From: Singulisphaera acidiphila DSM 18658
GTDB lineage: Bacteria > Planctomycetota > Planctomycetia > Isosphaerales > Isosphaeraceae
Length of the DNA: 64,000 bases
Assembly (NCBI RefSeq): GCF_000242455.2
Contig: NC_019892.1
Coordinates: forward strand, 3,224,001-3,288,000
Direction: 5' to 3'
The position numbers were made by a program, and so were the translations under genes. The first letter of the stretch is position 1, and each line of letters opens with the position of its first letter. Shown piece by piece: positions 36,440-44,350 of this stretch. The notes under the pieces are model-generated. The model had not been told where the DNA came from, did no database searches, and worked only from the letters and a program-made list of their open reading frames with translations.

Positions 36440-36470
36440 CTCGTAAAGAGTCTTTCGAGGGAGTGACGTC

Positions 36471-38462
36471 ATGGGGATCATCCGGCAGTTGTCGGCGGCG
36501 GTCATTAATCAGATCGCGGCAGGCGAGGTGGTGGAACGACCGGCGAGCGTGGTCAAGGAACTGCTCGAGAACGCGATCGACGCCGGGGCGTCGCGGATCG
36601 ACGTGGCGGTGGAGCGGGGGGGGAAGGATCTGATCCGGATCGCGGACAACGGTCGTGGCATCGGGGTTGACGACCTGCCGCTTGCCTTCATGCCTCACGC
36701 GACGAGCAAGCTCGCCGAGGCAGACGACCTATTCCGGATTGCCACGCTCGGGTTTCGAGGCGAGGCGCTCGCCGCCATCGCCGAGGTCTCCAAGGTCCGG
36801 TGCCAGACCCGTCAGGCGGATTCGCCGGAGGGGTCGGAAATCTCCATCGACGCGGGCGTCGCCAGCCCGATCCGGTCGTGCGGCTGCCCTGTGGGTACAG
36901 TCTTCGAGGTCCGCAACCTGTTCGCCAACACCCCCGTGCGGCGGACCTTCCTCAAGTCCGACTCGACCGAAGCGGGACACGTCGCGGAAATGTTTTCGCG
37001 AGTCGCCCTGGCACACCCGACCATCCACCTCACCTTCCGATCGGCCGGGAAGCTCGTTCACGACCTGCCCGCAGTCACCGGCATCAACGAACGGATCGCT
37101 GTCTTCTTCGGTAGGGAGTTGGCCGACTCTCTGCTCTGGATCGAGAGCCGGATCGACGATATCCATCTCTGGGGTTATGTCGCCCACCCGTCGCAGAGCC
37201 GGTCGAGTGCCAAGGGGCAGTTCCTCTTCGTGGGCGGGCGCTACGTTCGCGACCGCTCGCTGGGCCACGCCTTGTCTGAGGCCTATCGGGGCTTGCTGAT
37301 GGTCGGGCGGAGCCCGGTCGCCTTTCTGCACCTCGACCTTCCCCCGGACCAGGTCGACGTCAACGTCCACCCCACCAAGGTGGAAGTCCGATTCCGAGAC
37401 GGTCAGCGGATCTACAGCCAACTTCTCGCGACCGTTCGTCAGACGTTTCTCGCCAGCGACCTGCACTCGCGCCTTCAGGCAAATGCCGAAGCCGCGTCGT
37501 CGACCTACTCCGCGATGGAAAAACCGCCGCCGAGTGAGCCAACATCCCGGTTCCAGCTTGCCGACCCAGCGCAGGCCCGCCAGGAGGTAGCGACCTGGTT
37601 CTCTCCTCCTCCCACTCCGAGCGGCAGTTCCCCGCAATTCAAGGCGTTCCCCTCACCGGGCTATGCCGGCGGACCGGTCACCCCCTTTTCGCCTCCCGCT
37701 TCCCCTGCATGGGCCCAATCTCTGCCGTCAAGCCCACCGCGACCTTCCGAGACCCCGTTCGACGAGTTCGCCGGCTCAGCGGAGTCGGAGGTTGGGAACG
37801 AGCCAATGGGTGAGGTCCCCCCGGCGGCATCGGCCATCAGCCACGAAGCGGGAGCGAGCGCCGGCGGCGACTTCGGCCTCCTTCCCGGCGTTCCGCTCAA
37901 GGCGTTCCAGGTTCACGACAGCTACCTCGTCGCCGAGACGGATGACGGGATGATGGTCATCGACCAGCACGCCTTGCACGAACGGATCCTGTACGAGGAG
38001 CTGAAGCGGCGCGTGGAAAAGGGAGGGGTCGAATCCCAGCGGCTCCTCGTTCCCGAGCCGGTGGACCTGCCGGGCGCCGAGGCGTCGCTGGTCCTCGAGC
38101 AGCGTGAACTCCTCAAGAATCTTGGCCTCGAGATCGAACCATTCGGTGGCGACACCGTCCTGATTCACGGCACTCCCGCCATGCTGTCGGCGGTTTCTCC
38201 CGAGCGGCTCCTCCGCGATCTCGCCGAACACTTCGCGACCAAGCCGCTCCCCCCGACAGCCGACGCCATTTTGGCGGATCTTTTGAATATGATCGCATGC
38301 AAAGCCGCCGTGAAAGCCGGCCAGCGACTGACGCCCGACGAGGTGCAAGCCTTGCTCGAACGGCGTCACCTGGTCTCCGACTCACACCATTGCCCACATG
38401 GCCGTCCGACGGCCTTGGTATTTACCAAGTCGGAGTTGGAGCGTCAGTTCGGACGGGTCTGA
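36471..38462 (+). CDS. mutL: DNA mismatch repair protein MutL with endonuclease motif
   Basis: A predicted 663-aa GHKL ATPase that links MutS mismatch recognition to strand removal. N-terminal ATPase motifs: ELLENAIDAGA, DNGRGI, ATSKL and GFRGEAL. A long Pro/Ser-rich linker covers about 350-460. The C-terminal domain carries DQHALHERILYEE (about 498-510), matching the DQHA-X2-E-X4-E metal-binding motif of MutL endonucleases that lack MutH, plus CKAAVKAG and CPHGRP, further parts of the endonuclease site. It therefore probably nicks DNA itself. Own promoter; the next gene starts 161 bp later. Confidence 0.95.
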   Translation: MGIIRQLSAAVINQIAAGEVVERPASVVKELLENAIDAGASRIDVAVERGGKDLIRIADNGRGIGVDDLPLAFMPHATSKLAEADDLFRIATLGFRGEALAAIAEVSKVRCQTRQADSPEGSEISIDAGVASPIRSCGCPVGTVFEVRNLFANTPVRRTFLKSDSTEAGHVAEMFSRVALAHPTIHLTFRSAGKLVHDLPAVTGINERIAVFFGRELADSLLWIESRIDDIHLWGYVAHPSQSRSSAKGQFLFVGGRYVRDRSLGHALSEAYRGLLMVGRSPVAFLHLDLPPDQVDVNVHPTKVEVRFRDGQRIYSQLLATVRQTFLASDLHSRLQANAEAASSTYSAMEKPPPSEPTSRFQLADPAQARQEVATWFSPPPTPSGSSPQFKAFPSPGYAGGPVTPFSPPASPAWAQSLPSSPPRPSETPFDEFAGSAESEVGNEPMGEVPPAASAISHEAGASAGGDFGLLPGVPLKAFQVHDSYLVAETDDGMMVIDQHALHERILYEELKRRVEKGGVESQRLLVPEPVDLPGAEASLVLEQRELLKNLGLEIEPFGGDTVLIHGTPAMLSAVSPERLLRDLAEHFATKPLPPTADAILADLLNMIACKAAVKAGQRLTPDEVQALLERRHLVSDSHHCPHGRPTALVFTKSELERQFGRV

Positions 38463-38623
38463 TCGGCCTACGCTCGACGCGGGAAATGGCTCCCGGAACG
38501 GGCCTGCGACCGATCCTGTTTCGAGCCGCCCTCTTTCGTCCAAGCCGGCCCGCGCCGTACAATTCGGGTCGTCTACACAAATACTTAACCGCCGTAAGTC
38601 GGGTTGGGTCTGGGAGTCCGACG

Positions 38624-40117
38624 ATGATCTGCGTCACACTTGGGCGAGGCCGTCATGCTTCGCTCGCTGAGGAGTGGAAAGAGGCCGCCGCCGCCGGCGT
38701 CGAGCTGGTGGAGTTGCGGCTGGATTGCTTGCGACGCGAGCCGGACCTCAAGCGTATCCTGGCGAATCGGCCGACCCCACTCGTCTTCACGATTCGCCGG
38801 GGCGTCGATGGCGGCATCTGGAGAGGGAGCGAGGATCGTCGCCAGCAGTTGCTCCGCGAGGCGATCGCGCTCGGGGTCGATTACGTCGACCTCGAAATGG
38901 ACATCGCGCCCAAGATCCGCCGATTCGGCAAGACGAAGCGGATCGTCTCCTATCACAACCTGAAGAAAACACCGGCGGAATTGATCGAGATCGCCGAACA
39001 ATGCGACGAGATGGATGCCGACGTTGTCAAGATTGCCACGAAGGCCGAGAGTTTGGCCGACGCCTTGCGCGTCCTCAGCCTCGGAACCCGAGCGGTCGTA
39101 CCGACGGTCACGATCGCGATGGGCGAGCTCGGGTTCTTCACGCGGGTCCTGGGGGCCAAGTACAAGGCACCGTTCACCTACGCGGGCATCAATCCCGAGC
39201 GAACCTTTGCGCCGGGGATGCCTACCTTCCAGGTACTCAAAAATGACTACGCTTATGACATGATCAATGCGGAGACCGAGGTCTACGCCGTCATCGGCGA
39301 CCCGATCGAGCAAAGCCTGAGCCCCGCAATCCACAACGCCGCGTTCCGACACCTCGGCCTGAACAAGGTCCTGGTGCCGCTTTTGATTCCGGCCGGTACG
39401 CTCGAGGCCTCGCTCAAAGAGCTCGAGGTCTTGAACATTCAGGGGTTCAGCGTCACGATTCCGCACAAGGAAGAGCTCGTCAAGCTCCTCGATCAAAAGG
39501 ATGGCGCAGTCGAGCGAACCGGTTCGTGCAATACCCTGGTATTCCAAAAGGGTAAGAAGATCGGCCACAATACCGACTACCGGGCGGCGATGGACACGCT
39601 CGAGGCGGGTATGGGAGGGCTGAAGGAGGGGGGTGCCAGCCCCTTGATGGACAAGCAGGTCTTGATTCTCGGGGCAGGGGGGGCGGCCCGCTCGATCAGC
39701 TTCGGGTGCTCGCGGCGAGGCGCGAGCGTCACCATCACCAACCGCCACGACGCCCGCGCAACGAAATTGGCCGAGGAAGTCGGTTGCCGCACCGTGTCCT
39801 GGGCTCAGCGAGCGAGTACACTGGCCGAGATCGTGGTCAATTGCACGCCGGTTGGCATGCACCCTAACGTCGACGACACTCCGGTCCCCCCCGCCACCTT
39901 CAGTACCCCCGGCATGATCGCGTTCGACACGATCTACCACCCCGAAAACACGATGTTCCTCAAGCTTGCCCGCGAACGAGAGTGCATTCCAATCAACGGG
40001 GTGGATATGTTCGTCGGCCAGGCGGCCGAGCAGTTCAAACTCTACACGGGGATGGACGCGCCGAAGGACATCATGCGAGCCGCACTAAAGCGTAAACTGG
40101 GACCGATCCGCTTATGA
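38624..40117 (+). CDS. aroDE: Bifunctional 3-dehydroquinate dehydratase / shikimate dehydrogenase
   Basis: A predicted 497-aa fusion catalysing steps three and four of the shikimate pathway. Residues 1-215 are a type I dehydroquinase: catalytic His111 (RIVSYHNL) and Schiff-base Lys136 (ADVVKIATK). Residues about 225-490 are AroE: GDPIEQSLSPAIHNAAF, TIPHKEE (shikimate-binding Lys), GHNTDYRAAM and the NADP loop LGAGGAARSI. The order AroD-AroE equals that of plant and chlamydial enzymes. The ATG at 38624 gives the canonical N-terminus; upstream frame to 38297 is unrelated. Its last 4 bp overlap aroK (ATGA), so both are translated together. Confidence 0.94.
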   Translation: MICVTLGRGRHASLAEEWKEAAAAGVELVELRLDCLRREPDLKRILANRPTPLVFTIRRGVDGGIWRGSEDRRQQLLREAIALGVDYVDLEMDIAPKIRRFGKTKRIVSYHNLKKTPAELIEIAEQCDEMDADVVKIATKAESLADALRVLSLGTRAVVPTVTIAMGELGFFTRVLGAKYKAPFTYAGINPERTFAPGMPTFQVLKNDYAYDMINAETEVYAVIGDPIEQSLSPAIHNAAFRHLGLNKVLVPLLIPAGTLEASLKELEVLNIQGFSVTIPHKEELVKLLDQKDGAVERTGSCNTLVFQKGKKIGHNTDYRAAMDTLEAGMGGLKEGGASPLMDKQVLILGAGGAARSISFGCSRRGASVTITNRHDARATKLAEEVGCRTVSWAQRASTLAEIVVNCTPVGMHPNVDDTPVPPATFSTPGMIAFDTIYHPENTMFLKLARERECIPINGVDMFVGQAAEQFKLYTGMDAPKDIMRAALKRKLGPIRL

Positions 40118-40671
40118 AGGAGAATCGTTCACATCGTCAAGGTTTAGCCTTGGTAGGCCTCCGAGGGACCGGAAAATCGTCAGTTGGGCGCATTTTGGCC
40201 GATCGACTGGGGCGGCCGTTCGCGGATGCCGATGTCGAATTGGAAGCCGCTTCCGGCCGATCGATTCCATCGATCTTCGCGGAGCTCGGCGAGCCCTGCT
40301 TCCGCGACTGGGAAGAACGGATGCTCGGCGAGTTGACCACGAGGCCCGAACTGATCCTGGCAACAGGCGGAGGCGTGATCCTCCGTGAGTCGAACCGGAA
40401 ACGGCTCCGCGAATTTGGCTTTGTGGTCTGGCTAACGGCCGACCCCGCCTTGCTCGCGGATCGGCTGCTGGCGAATCCGAGGGGGTTGGCTCATCGCCCC
40501 GCGCTGACGTCAGCCGGCACGATCGCGGAACTGGCCGACGTCCTGCAGGCTCGTGCCTCTTTGTATCGCGAAGTCGCCGACCTTGTCGTCGAGACCGGCG
40601 GTCGGACGACGCGACAGGTGGTCGAAGCCATCCTTGACGGCTGGCCTGACCGAGGCGAACAATCGTCCTAG
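40114..40671 (+). CDS. aroK: Shikimate kinase
   Basis: A predicted 185-aa NMP-kinase-fold enzyme that phosphorylates shikimate at the 3-hydroxyl using ATP. The P-loop is GLRGTGKSS, the DxD pair is in ADADVELE, the shikimate-binding Arg is in FRDWEERML and the TGGGVILRE loop is present. The lid has HRPALT. It overlaps aroDE by 4 bp and completes three consecutive pathway steps in one transcript. Confidence 0.93.
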   Translation: MKENRSHRQGLALVGLRGTGKSSVGRILADRLGRPFADADVELEAASGRSIPSIFAELGEPCFRDWEERMLGELTTRPELILATGGGVILRESNRKRLREFGFVVWLTADPALLADRLLANPRGLAHRPALTSAGTIAELADVLQARASLYREVADLVVETGGRTTRQVVEAILDGWPDRGEQSS

Positions 40672-40708
40672 CGGATCATTTTTTCTTTCTGCAAAAAAGG
40701 CTGCTGAC

Positions 40709-41650
40709 TTGCCCACGACGTTGCCGCTACTCCTGTTGATGGGAACCTGGCTGTTCGCCCTCGGGGCCGTCGTGGGCAGCTTCCTCAACGTCTGCATCTA
40801 CCGGATTCCGTGGCAGAAGAGCGTGATCTGGCCGGCGTCCCATTGTCCCAAATGCTGGAACGCGATCGCCGCCCGCGACAACGTGCCGATCTTCGGTTGG
40901 CTCGCGCTGGGTGGGCGGTGCCGGTCATGCCGCAATCCCATCTCAGTTCGTTACCCCTTGATCGAAGCCCTGGTCGGCATCCTGTTTGTCGCGATTTTCA
41001 TCGTGGACGTATTTTACGGCCGCCGGGTCTGGCAGGGGGAGCTTCCGAGTTGGCTTTTCGCCACCTGGCTCTATCACGCCATCCTGATCGCGCTCCTCGT
41101 GGCCAGCACATTCATCGACTACGACCTCTACATCATCCCCGACGCGATCACCGTGACCGGAATGATCGTGGGATTGGGCTTGGGGACCGCTTATCCCTGG
41201 ATTCGCCCTGAGCCTTCGACGGCCCTAACCGCCTGGGGGGGATTCTGGACCGGAGTGGCCGGGCTTCTGATCGGGGGAGGCTTGACCTGGTCGGTTCGCT
41301 TCCTCGGCTCACTGGCGGTCGGTCGTGAGGCGATGGGTTTCGGCGATGTGACCCTGATGGCAATGATCGGCGCTTTTTTGGGCTGGCAGGCGGCGGTCCT
41401 CGCCTTCTTCATCGGCCCTTTCTTTGGACTGGCGCATGCCCTCGGGAAACTCGTCAAATACGTCGTGAAACGGTTGAGTGGCGCGCAATTATCGAGTAGC
41501 GACCGCGAAATTCCTTTTGGGCCCTATTTGAGCATGGCAGCGGTCGCGCTGGTTCTCTCATGGCCCTGGCTCTGGGAGGGCTGGGCAAAAGACCTCTTCC
41601 ACACGCTTCTCGTGCTATTTTTGTGGGTGACGATGGGTGTGGAGGAGTGA
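40709..41650 (+). CDS. Prepilin peptidase (type IV leader peptidase)
   Basis: A predicted 313-aa polytopic aspartic protease that cleaves type IV pilin or type II pseudopilin leaders at the inner membrane. A first helix with GAVVGSFLNVCIYRIP is followed by a cytoplasmic zinc site from two Cys pairs (CPKC and CRSC). Catalytic aspartates are in FIDYDLYIIPD and GFGDV. About eight helices in all. The TTG at 40709 is used because AAAAAAGG precedes it by eight bases and the protein begins directly at the first helix. No pilin gene is adjacent, so its substrates lie elsewhere. Confidence 0.9.
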   Translation: MPTTLPLLLLMGTWLFALGAVVGSFLNVCIYRIPWQKSVIWPASHCPKCWNAIAARDNVPIFGWLALGGRCRSCRNPISVRYPLIEALVGILFVAIFIVDVFYGRRVWQGELPSWLFATWLYHAILIALLVASTFIDYDLYIIPDAITVTGMIVGLGLGTAYPWIRPEPSTALTAWGGFWTGVAGLLIGGGLTWSVRFLGSLAVGREAMGFGDVTLMAMIGAFLGWQAAVLAFFIGPFFGLAHALGKLVKYVVKRLSGAQLSSSDREIPFGPYLSMAAVALVLSWPWLWEGWAKDLFHTLLVLFLWVTMGVEE

Positions 41651-41701
41651 TCGAGTGTGTCCGCCCCAACTCCTAAGGAGAGTATCGCTGGAGGCGATCA
41701 C

Positions 41702-42079
41702 ATGGCATACCTCTACAAACGCCGCAGGCCTTCGATCGTCCGGAACTTCTGGGTTTACCGCCGCCTGATCGCTCTGGCGATGGTGCTCGGTCTGATGCTC
41801 TGGTTCATCTGGGCGAATAACGAACCGGTCACCGTCGCCTTTCCCTTCCGGCTGGGAAGCCTTTCGAGTTCCCTGGGACTCGTCATCCTCCTCAGCGCCC
41901 TGGTGGGAGCGATCGTAACCGCCCTGACGATGACCCTGGTCTACACGTTCAAACGCAGGAAATCGCTCCGGCTTCGTGGCGAGGACGAAGGGTCGGGGTC
42001 GGACTTACCCGACGATCGGCCTCCCGCGGATTACGCCGCCAAGACAACCGAAGGTTTTACAGAGTCGCACTGGTCCTGA
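41702..42079 (+). CDS. LapA-like small membrane protein
   Basis: A predicted 125-aa protein with two transmembrane helices (about 18-36 LIALAMVLGLMLWFIW and 55-80 LGLVILLSALVGAIVTAL) separated by a short NNEPVTVAFPF loop, and an acidic hydrophilic C-terminus. The NxxPVxV loop and two-helix hairpin match the LapA/DUF1049 family linked to lipopolysaccharide assembly in other Gram-negatives. Start ATG 41702 after GGAGGCGATCAC; an upstream frame begins at 41657. It follows the prepilin peptidase closely. Confidence 0.7.
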   Translation: MAYLYKRRRPSIVRNFWVYRRLIALAMVLGLMLWFIWANNEPVTVAFPFRLGSLSSSLGLVILLSALVGAIVTALTMTLVYTFKRRKSLRLRGEDEGSGSDLPDDRPPADYAAKTTEGFTESHWS

Positions 42080-42133
42080 ACGAGTCGATTTCAAATCGGC
42101 AACCTCTCGCGCCGAGATCGGCCAGGTATCGTC

Positions 42134-42724
42134 ATGTGGTTCGGCCAAGCCCCCAAACTTGTCACTCTCGTGGCTGTGACCGGCCTCTTGACCGGCTGTG
42201 CCGAGACCGGCGGTATCACATTGCCGCGCCGGACGTCGATGGGAACGCTCAAGACGAGCCTCAGCCATCTCGAGTATGAGAACCAGCAACTCCGCAAAGA
42301 GGTGGCCCAGCTCAAGACCGACAGTCGTGACGTGGAAAATCGGCTCGTGCAGGAAGAGACCGACAACGGCGATCTCAGGGCCAGGCTCAACGATGCTCGG
42401 CTTCAACTGAGCCAGCGAGGAATCGACTTCGACGCCCAGTCCTCGAGCACCACGAGTCGCGACCTGGACAGCGATCCCGACGCGAAGATTGCAATTCCGG
42501 CAGGGCAATCGAACCGAAAGCGGCGCAAGCCGCCCTTCGCCCAAATTCCTGGCGGACTCAAGCCCATTCCGAGACTCGACTTCGATGACGACGAGCACGT
42601 GATCGACCCCAAGCCGCTTCAAGGTGATGCCTTCGGTCCGCAAAGCTCCTTGAACGACCCGGACCGCTGGCTCCCCATCGCCCACGGTACGACCGCCTCG
42701 GACACCAAGAAGCAGGTTCGCTGA
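42134..42724 (+). CDS. Coiled-coil lipoprotein
   Basis: A predicted 196-aa lipoprotein: signal sequence with lipobox LLTGC (Cys22), then a coiled coil at about 36-85 (LSHLEYENQQLRKEVAQLKTD in part), then a hydrophilic, probably disordered tail rich in Asp and Pro. No catalytic motif. It is probably anchored to a membrane and interacts through the coiled coil. It lies 54 bp after the LapA-like gene and 86 bp before hisH. Confidence 0.75.
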   Translation: MWFGQAPKLVTLVAVTGLLTGCAETGGITLPRRTSMGTLKTSLSHLEYENQQLRKEVAQLKTDSRDVENRLVQEETDNGDLRARLNDARLQLSQRGIDFDAQSSSTTSRDLDSDPDAKIAIPAGQSNRKRRKPPFAQIPGGLKPIPRLDFDDDEHVIDPKPLQGDAFGPQSSLNDPDRWLPIAHGTTASDTKKQVR

Positions 42725-42810
42725 ACCTCGAGGCGTGTTGTCGGTCTGGTTCTTTGGGTGTTACCATCGGTTTTTGACGACAAACAACCCGAAGAGCATT
42801 GTCGAACGAA

Positions 42811-43416
42811 ATGATCGTCATCATTGATTACGGGATGGGCAACTTGCGGAGCGTTCAGAAAGCGCTCGAGGCAGTCGGCCACTCCGCGAAGATCAGCTCC
42901 GACCCCGACCAAGTGCGCCACGCCTCGAAGGTCATCCTTCCGGGGGTCGGCGCCTTTGCCGACGCCGCCTCCGAACTCCGGCGAACCGGGCTCGGCGACG
43001 CGTTTCGCGAGGCGGCCCAGGCTGGCAAACCATGCCTTGGCGTCTGCCTGGGCCTGCAACTCCTCTTCGACGTCAGTGAGGAGGACGGGATCCACGAAGG
43101 ACTCGGGATCATCCCCGGCCGCGTCGTGCGGTTCGTTTCGTCGCCTGGCCTGAAAATCCCGCACATGGGCTGGAACACGCTCCGGATTCGCCACCAAGCG
43201 CCCTTGCTCAAGGGGCTGGGACCCAACCCTTCGGTCTACTTCGTCCACTCGTACCACGCCGTTCCCGAACGCCCCGAGGACATTGCGGCCGAGGCCGATC
43301 ATCCGACGCCGTTCACGGCCATGATCTGGCGCGACAACGTGATGGCCTGCCAGTTCCACCCGGAAAAGAGCCAGCGCGTCGGTCTAGCGATGTACGCGAA
43401 TTTTGCTGCACTCTGA
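42811..43416 (+). CDS. hisH: Imidazole glycerol phosphate synthase, glutaminase subunit
   Basis: A predicted 201-aa class I glutamine amidotransferase supplying ammonia to HisF in histidine synthesis. Nucleophile Cys in GVCLGLQLLF, catalytic His in CQFHPEKSQ with Glu two residues later; N-terminal DYGMGNLRS and PGVGAF are HisH hallmarks. ATG 42811 gives the canonical MIVIIDYGMGN start. hisF is not in the window; hisA follows at 94 bp on the same strand. Confidence 0.95.
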   Translation: MIVIIDYGMGNLRSVQKALEAVGHSAKISSDPDQVRHASKVILPGVGAFADAASELRRTGLGDAFREAAQAGKPCLGVCLGLQLLFDVSEEDGIHEGLGIIPGRVVRFVSSPGLKIPHMGWNTLRIRHQAPLLKGLGPNPSVYFVHSYHAVPERPEDIAAEADHPTPFTAMIWRDNVMACQFHPEKSQRVGLAMYANFAAL

Positions 43417-43510
43417 AAGTGATCTCCATCGTTGGCTCCCCGGAGAAGGTTCTTGCGAGCCCCTCCGGGCACGGCTACATTGAACGTGTTGAAGGCATGA
43501 TGAGGCCCTG

Positions 43511-44251
43511 GTGAAGATCATGCAAGTGATCCCGGCCATTGACCTGCGGGGGGGGAACTGTGTTCGCCTCAAGCAGGGTGACTATGACCAAGAAACCGTT
43601 TTCGGTGACGACCCCGCGGCCATGGCCGCGCATTGGGAGGCGGAAGGAGCGACCAGGCTTCATCTGGTCGACCTCGACGGTGCGAAGGCGGGGCACCCCG
43701 TCAACGTCGAGGCCGTTCGCAGTATCCTGAAACGTCTCACGATCCCTTGCCAACTCGGCGGAGGGGTCCGGGACGAAGCCACGATCGCCGTCTGGCTCGA
43801 GGCCGGACTGGAACGAGTCATCGTGGGAACCCAGGCGCTCAAGGACCCAGCCTGGTTCCGGGCGATGGCCCTCAAGTATCCCCAACGGCTCGTCCTCGGG
43901 CTCGACGCCCGCAATGGGCAAGTCGCAACCGGTGGCTGGCTTGAGGTGTCTTCGGTCGAGGCAACCACCTTGGCCGAGCAATTCGACGACTTGCCGCTCG
44001 GCGGAGTCGTCTATACCGACATCGCGTGTGACGGCATGCTCGAGGGGCCGAACCTGGCCGCTACCGAGGCGCTCGCCCTGCGCTTGAAGACCCCGGTCAT
44101 TGCGTCGGGGGGTGTCGGTCGTTTGGAGGATCTGGCGCAGCTGGCGGCCTTGCCAATCGCGGCTTGCATCGTCGGGCGCGCCTTGTACGACGGTCGTTTC
44201 CGGCTTCACGAAGCTCGGGAGCGGGCCGGCGACCACTCTTCAACACCCTAG
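43511..44251 (+). CDS. hisA: ProFAR isomerase (HisA)
   Basis: A predicted 246-aa (beta/alpha)8 enzyme that isomerises ProFAR to PRFAR in histidine synthesis. The acid catalyst is in PAIDLRGGNCVRL, the second in YTDIACDGML, with phosphate-binding LGGGVRDEA and ASGGVGRLEDL. Usual length. GTG start at 43511. Placed 94 bp after hisH; the two substrates of the PRFAR branch are thus encoded together. Confidence 0.95.
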   Translation: MKIMQVIPAIDLRGGNCVRLKQGDYDQETVFGDDPAAMAAHWEAEGATRLHLVDLDGAKAGHPVNVEAVRSILKRLTIPCQLGGGVRDEATIAVWLEAGLERVIVGTQALKDPAWFRAMALKYPQRLVLGLDARNGQVATGGWLEVSSVEATTLAEQFDDLPLGGVVYTDIACDGMLEGPNLAATEALALRLKTPVIASGGVGRLEDLAQLAALPIAACIVGRALYDGRFRLHEARERAGDHSSTP

Positions 44252-44350
44252 GCGGCCTCACTCGGCTCGTCCTTTTATTCGATTGGGTGGCTTGGTCGTC
44301 GGTCCCAAGGCGGAAGACTCAGCCCAGACCCAACGGGAGGACGAGACGCC

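Noticed and set aside
43433..43475. A 7-bp inverted repeat between hisH and hisA as terminator
   Set aside because: Short stem, long loop and no T-run; the genes are probably cotranscribed.
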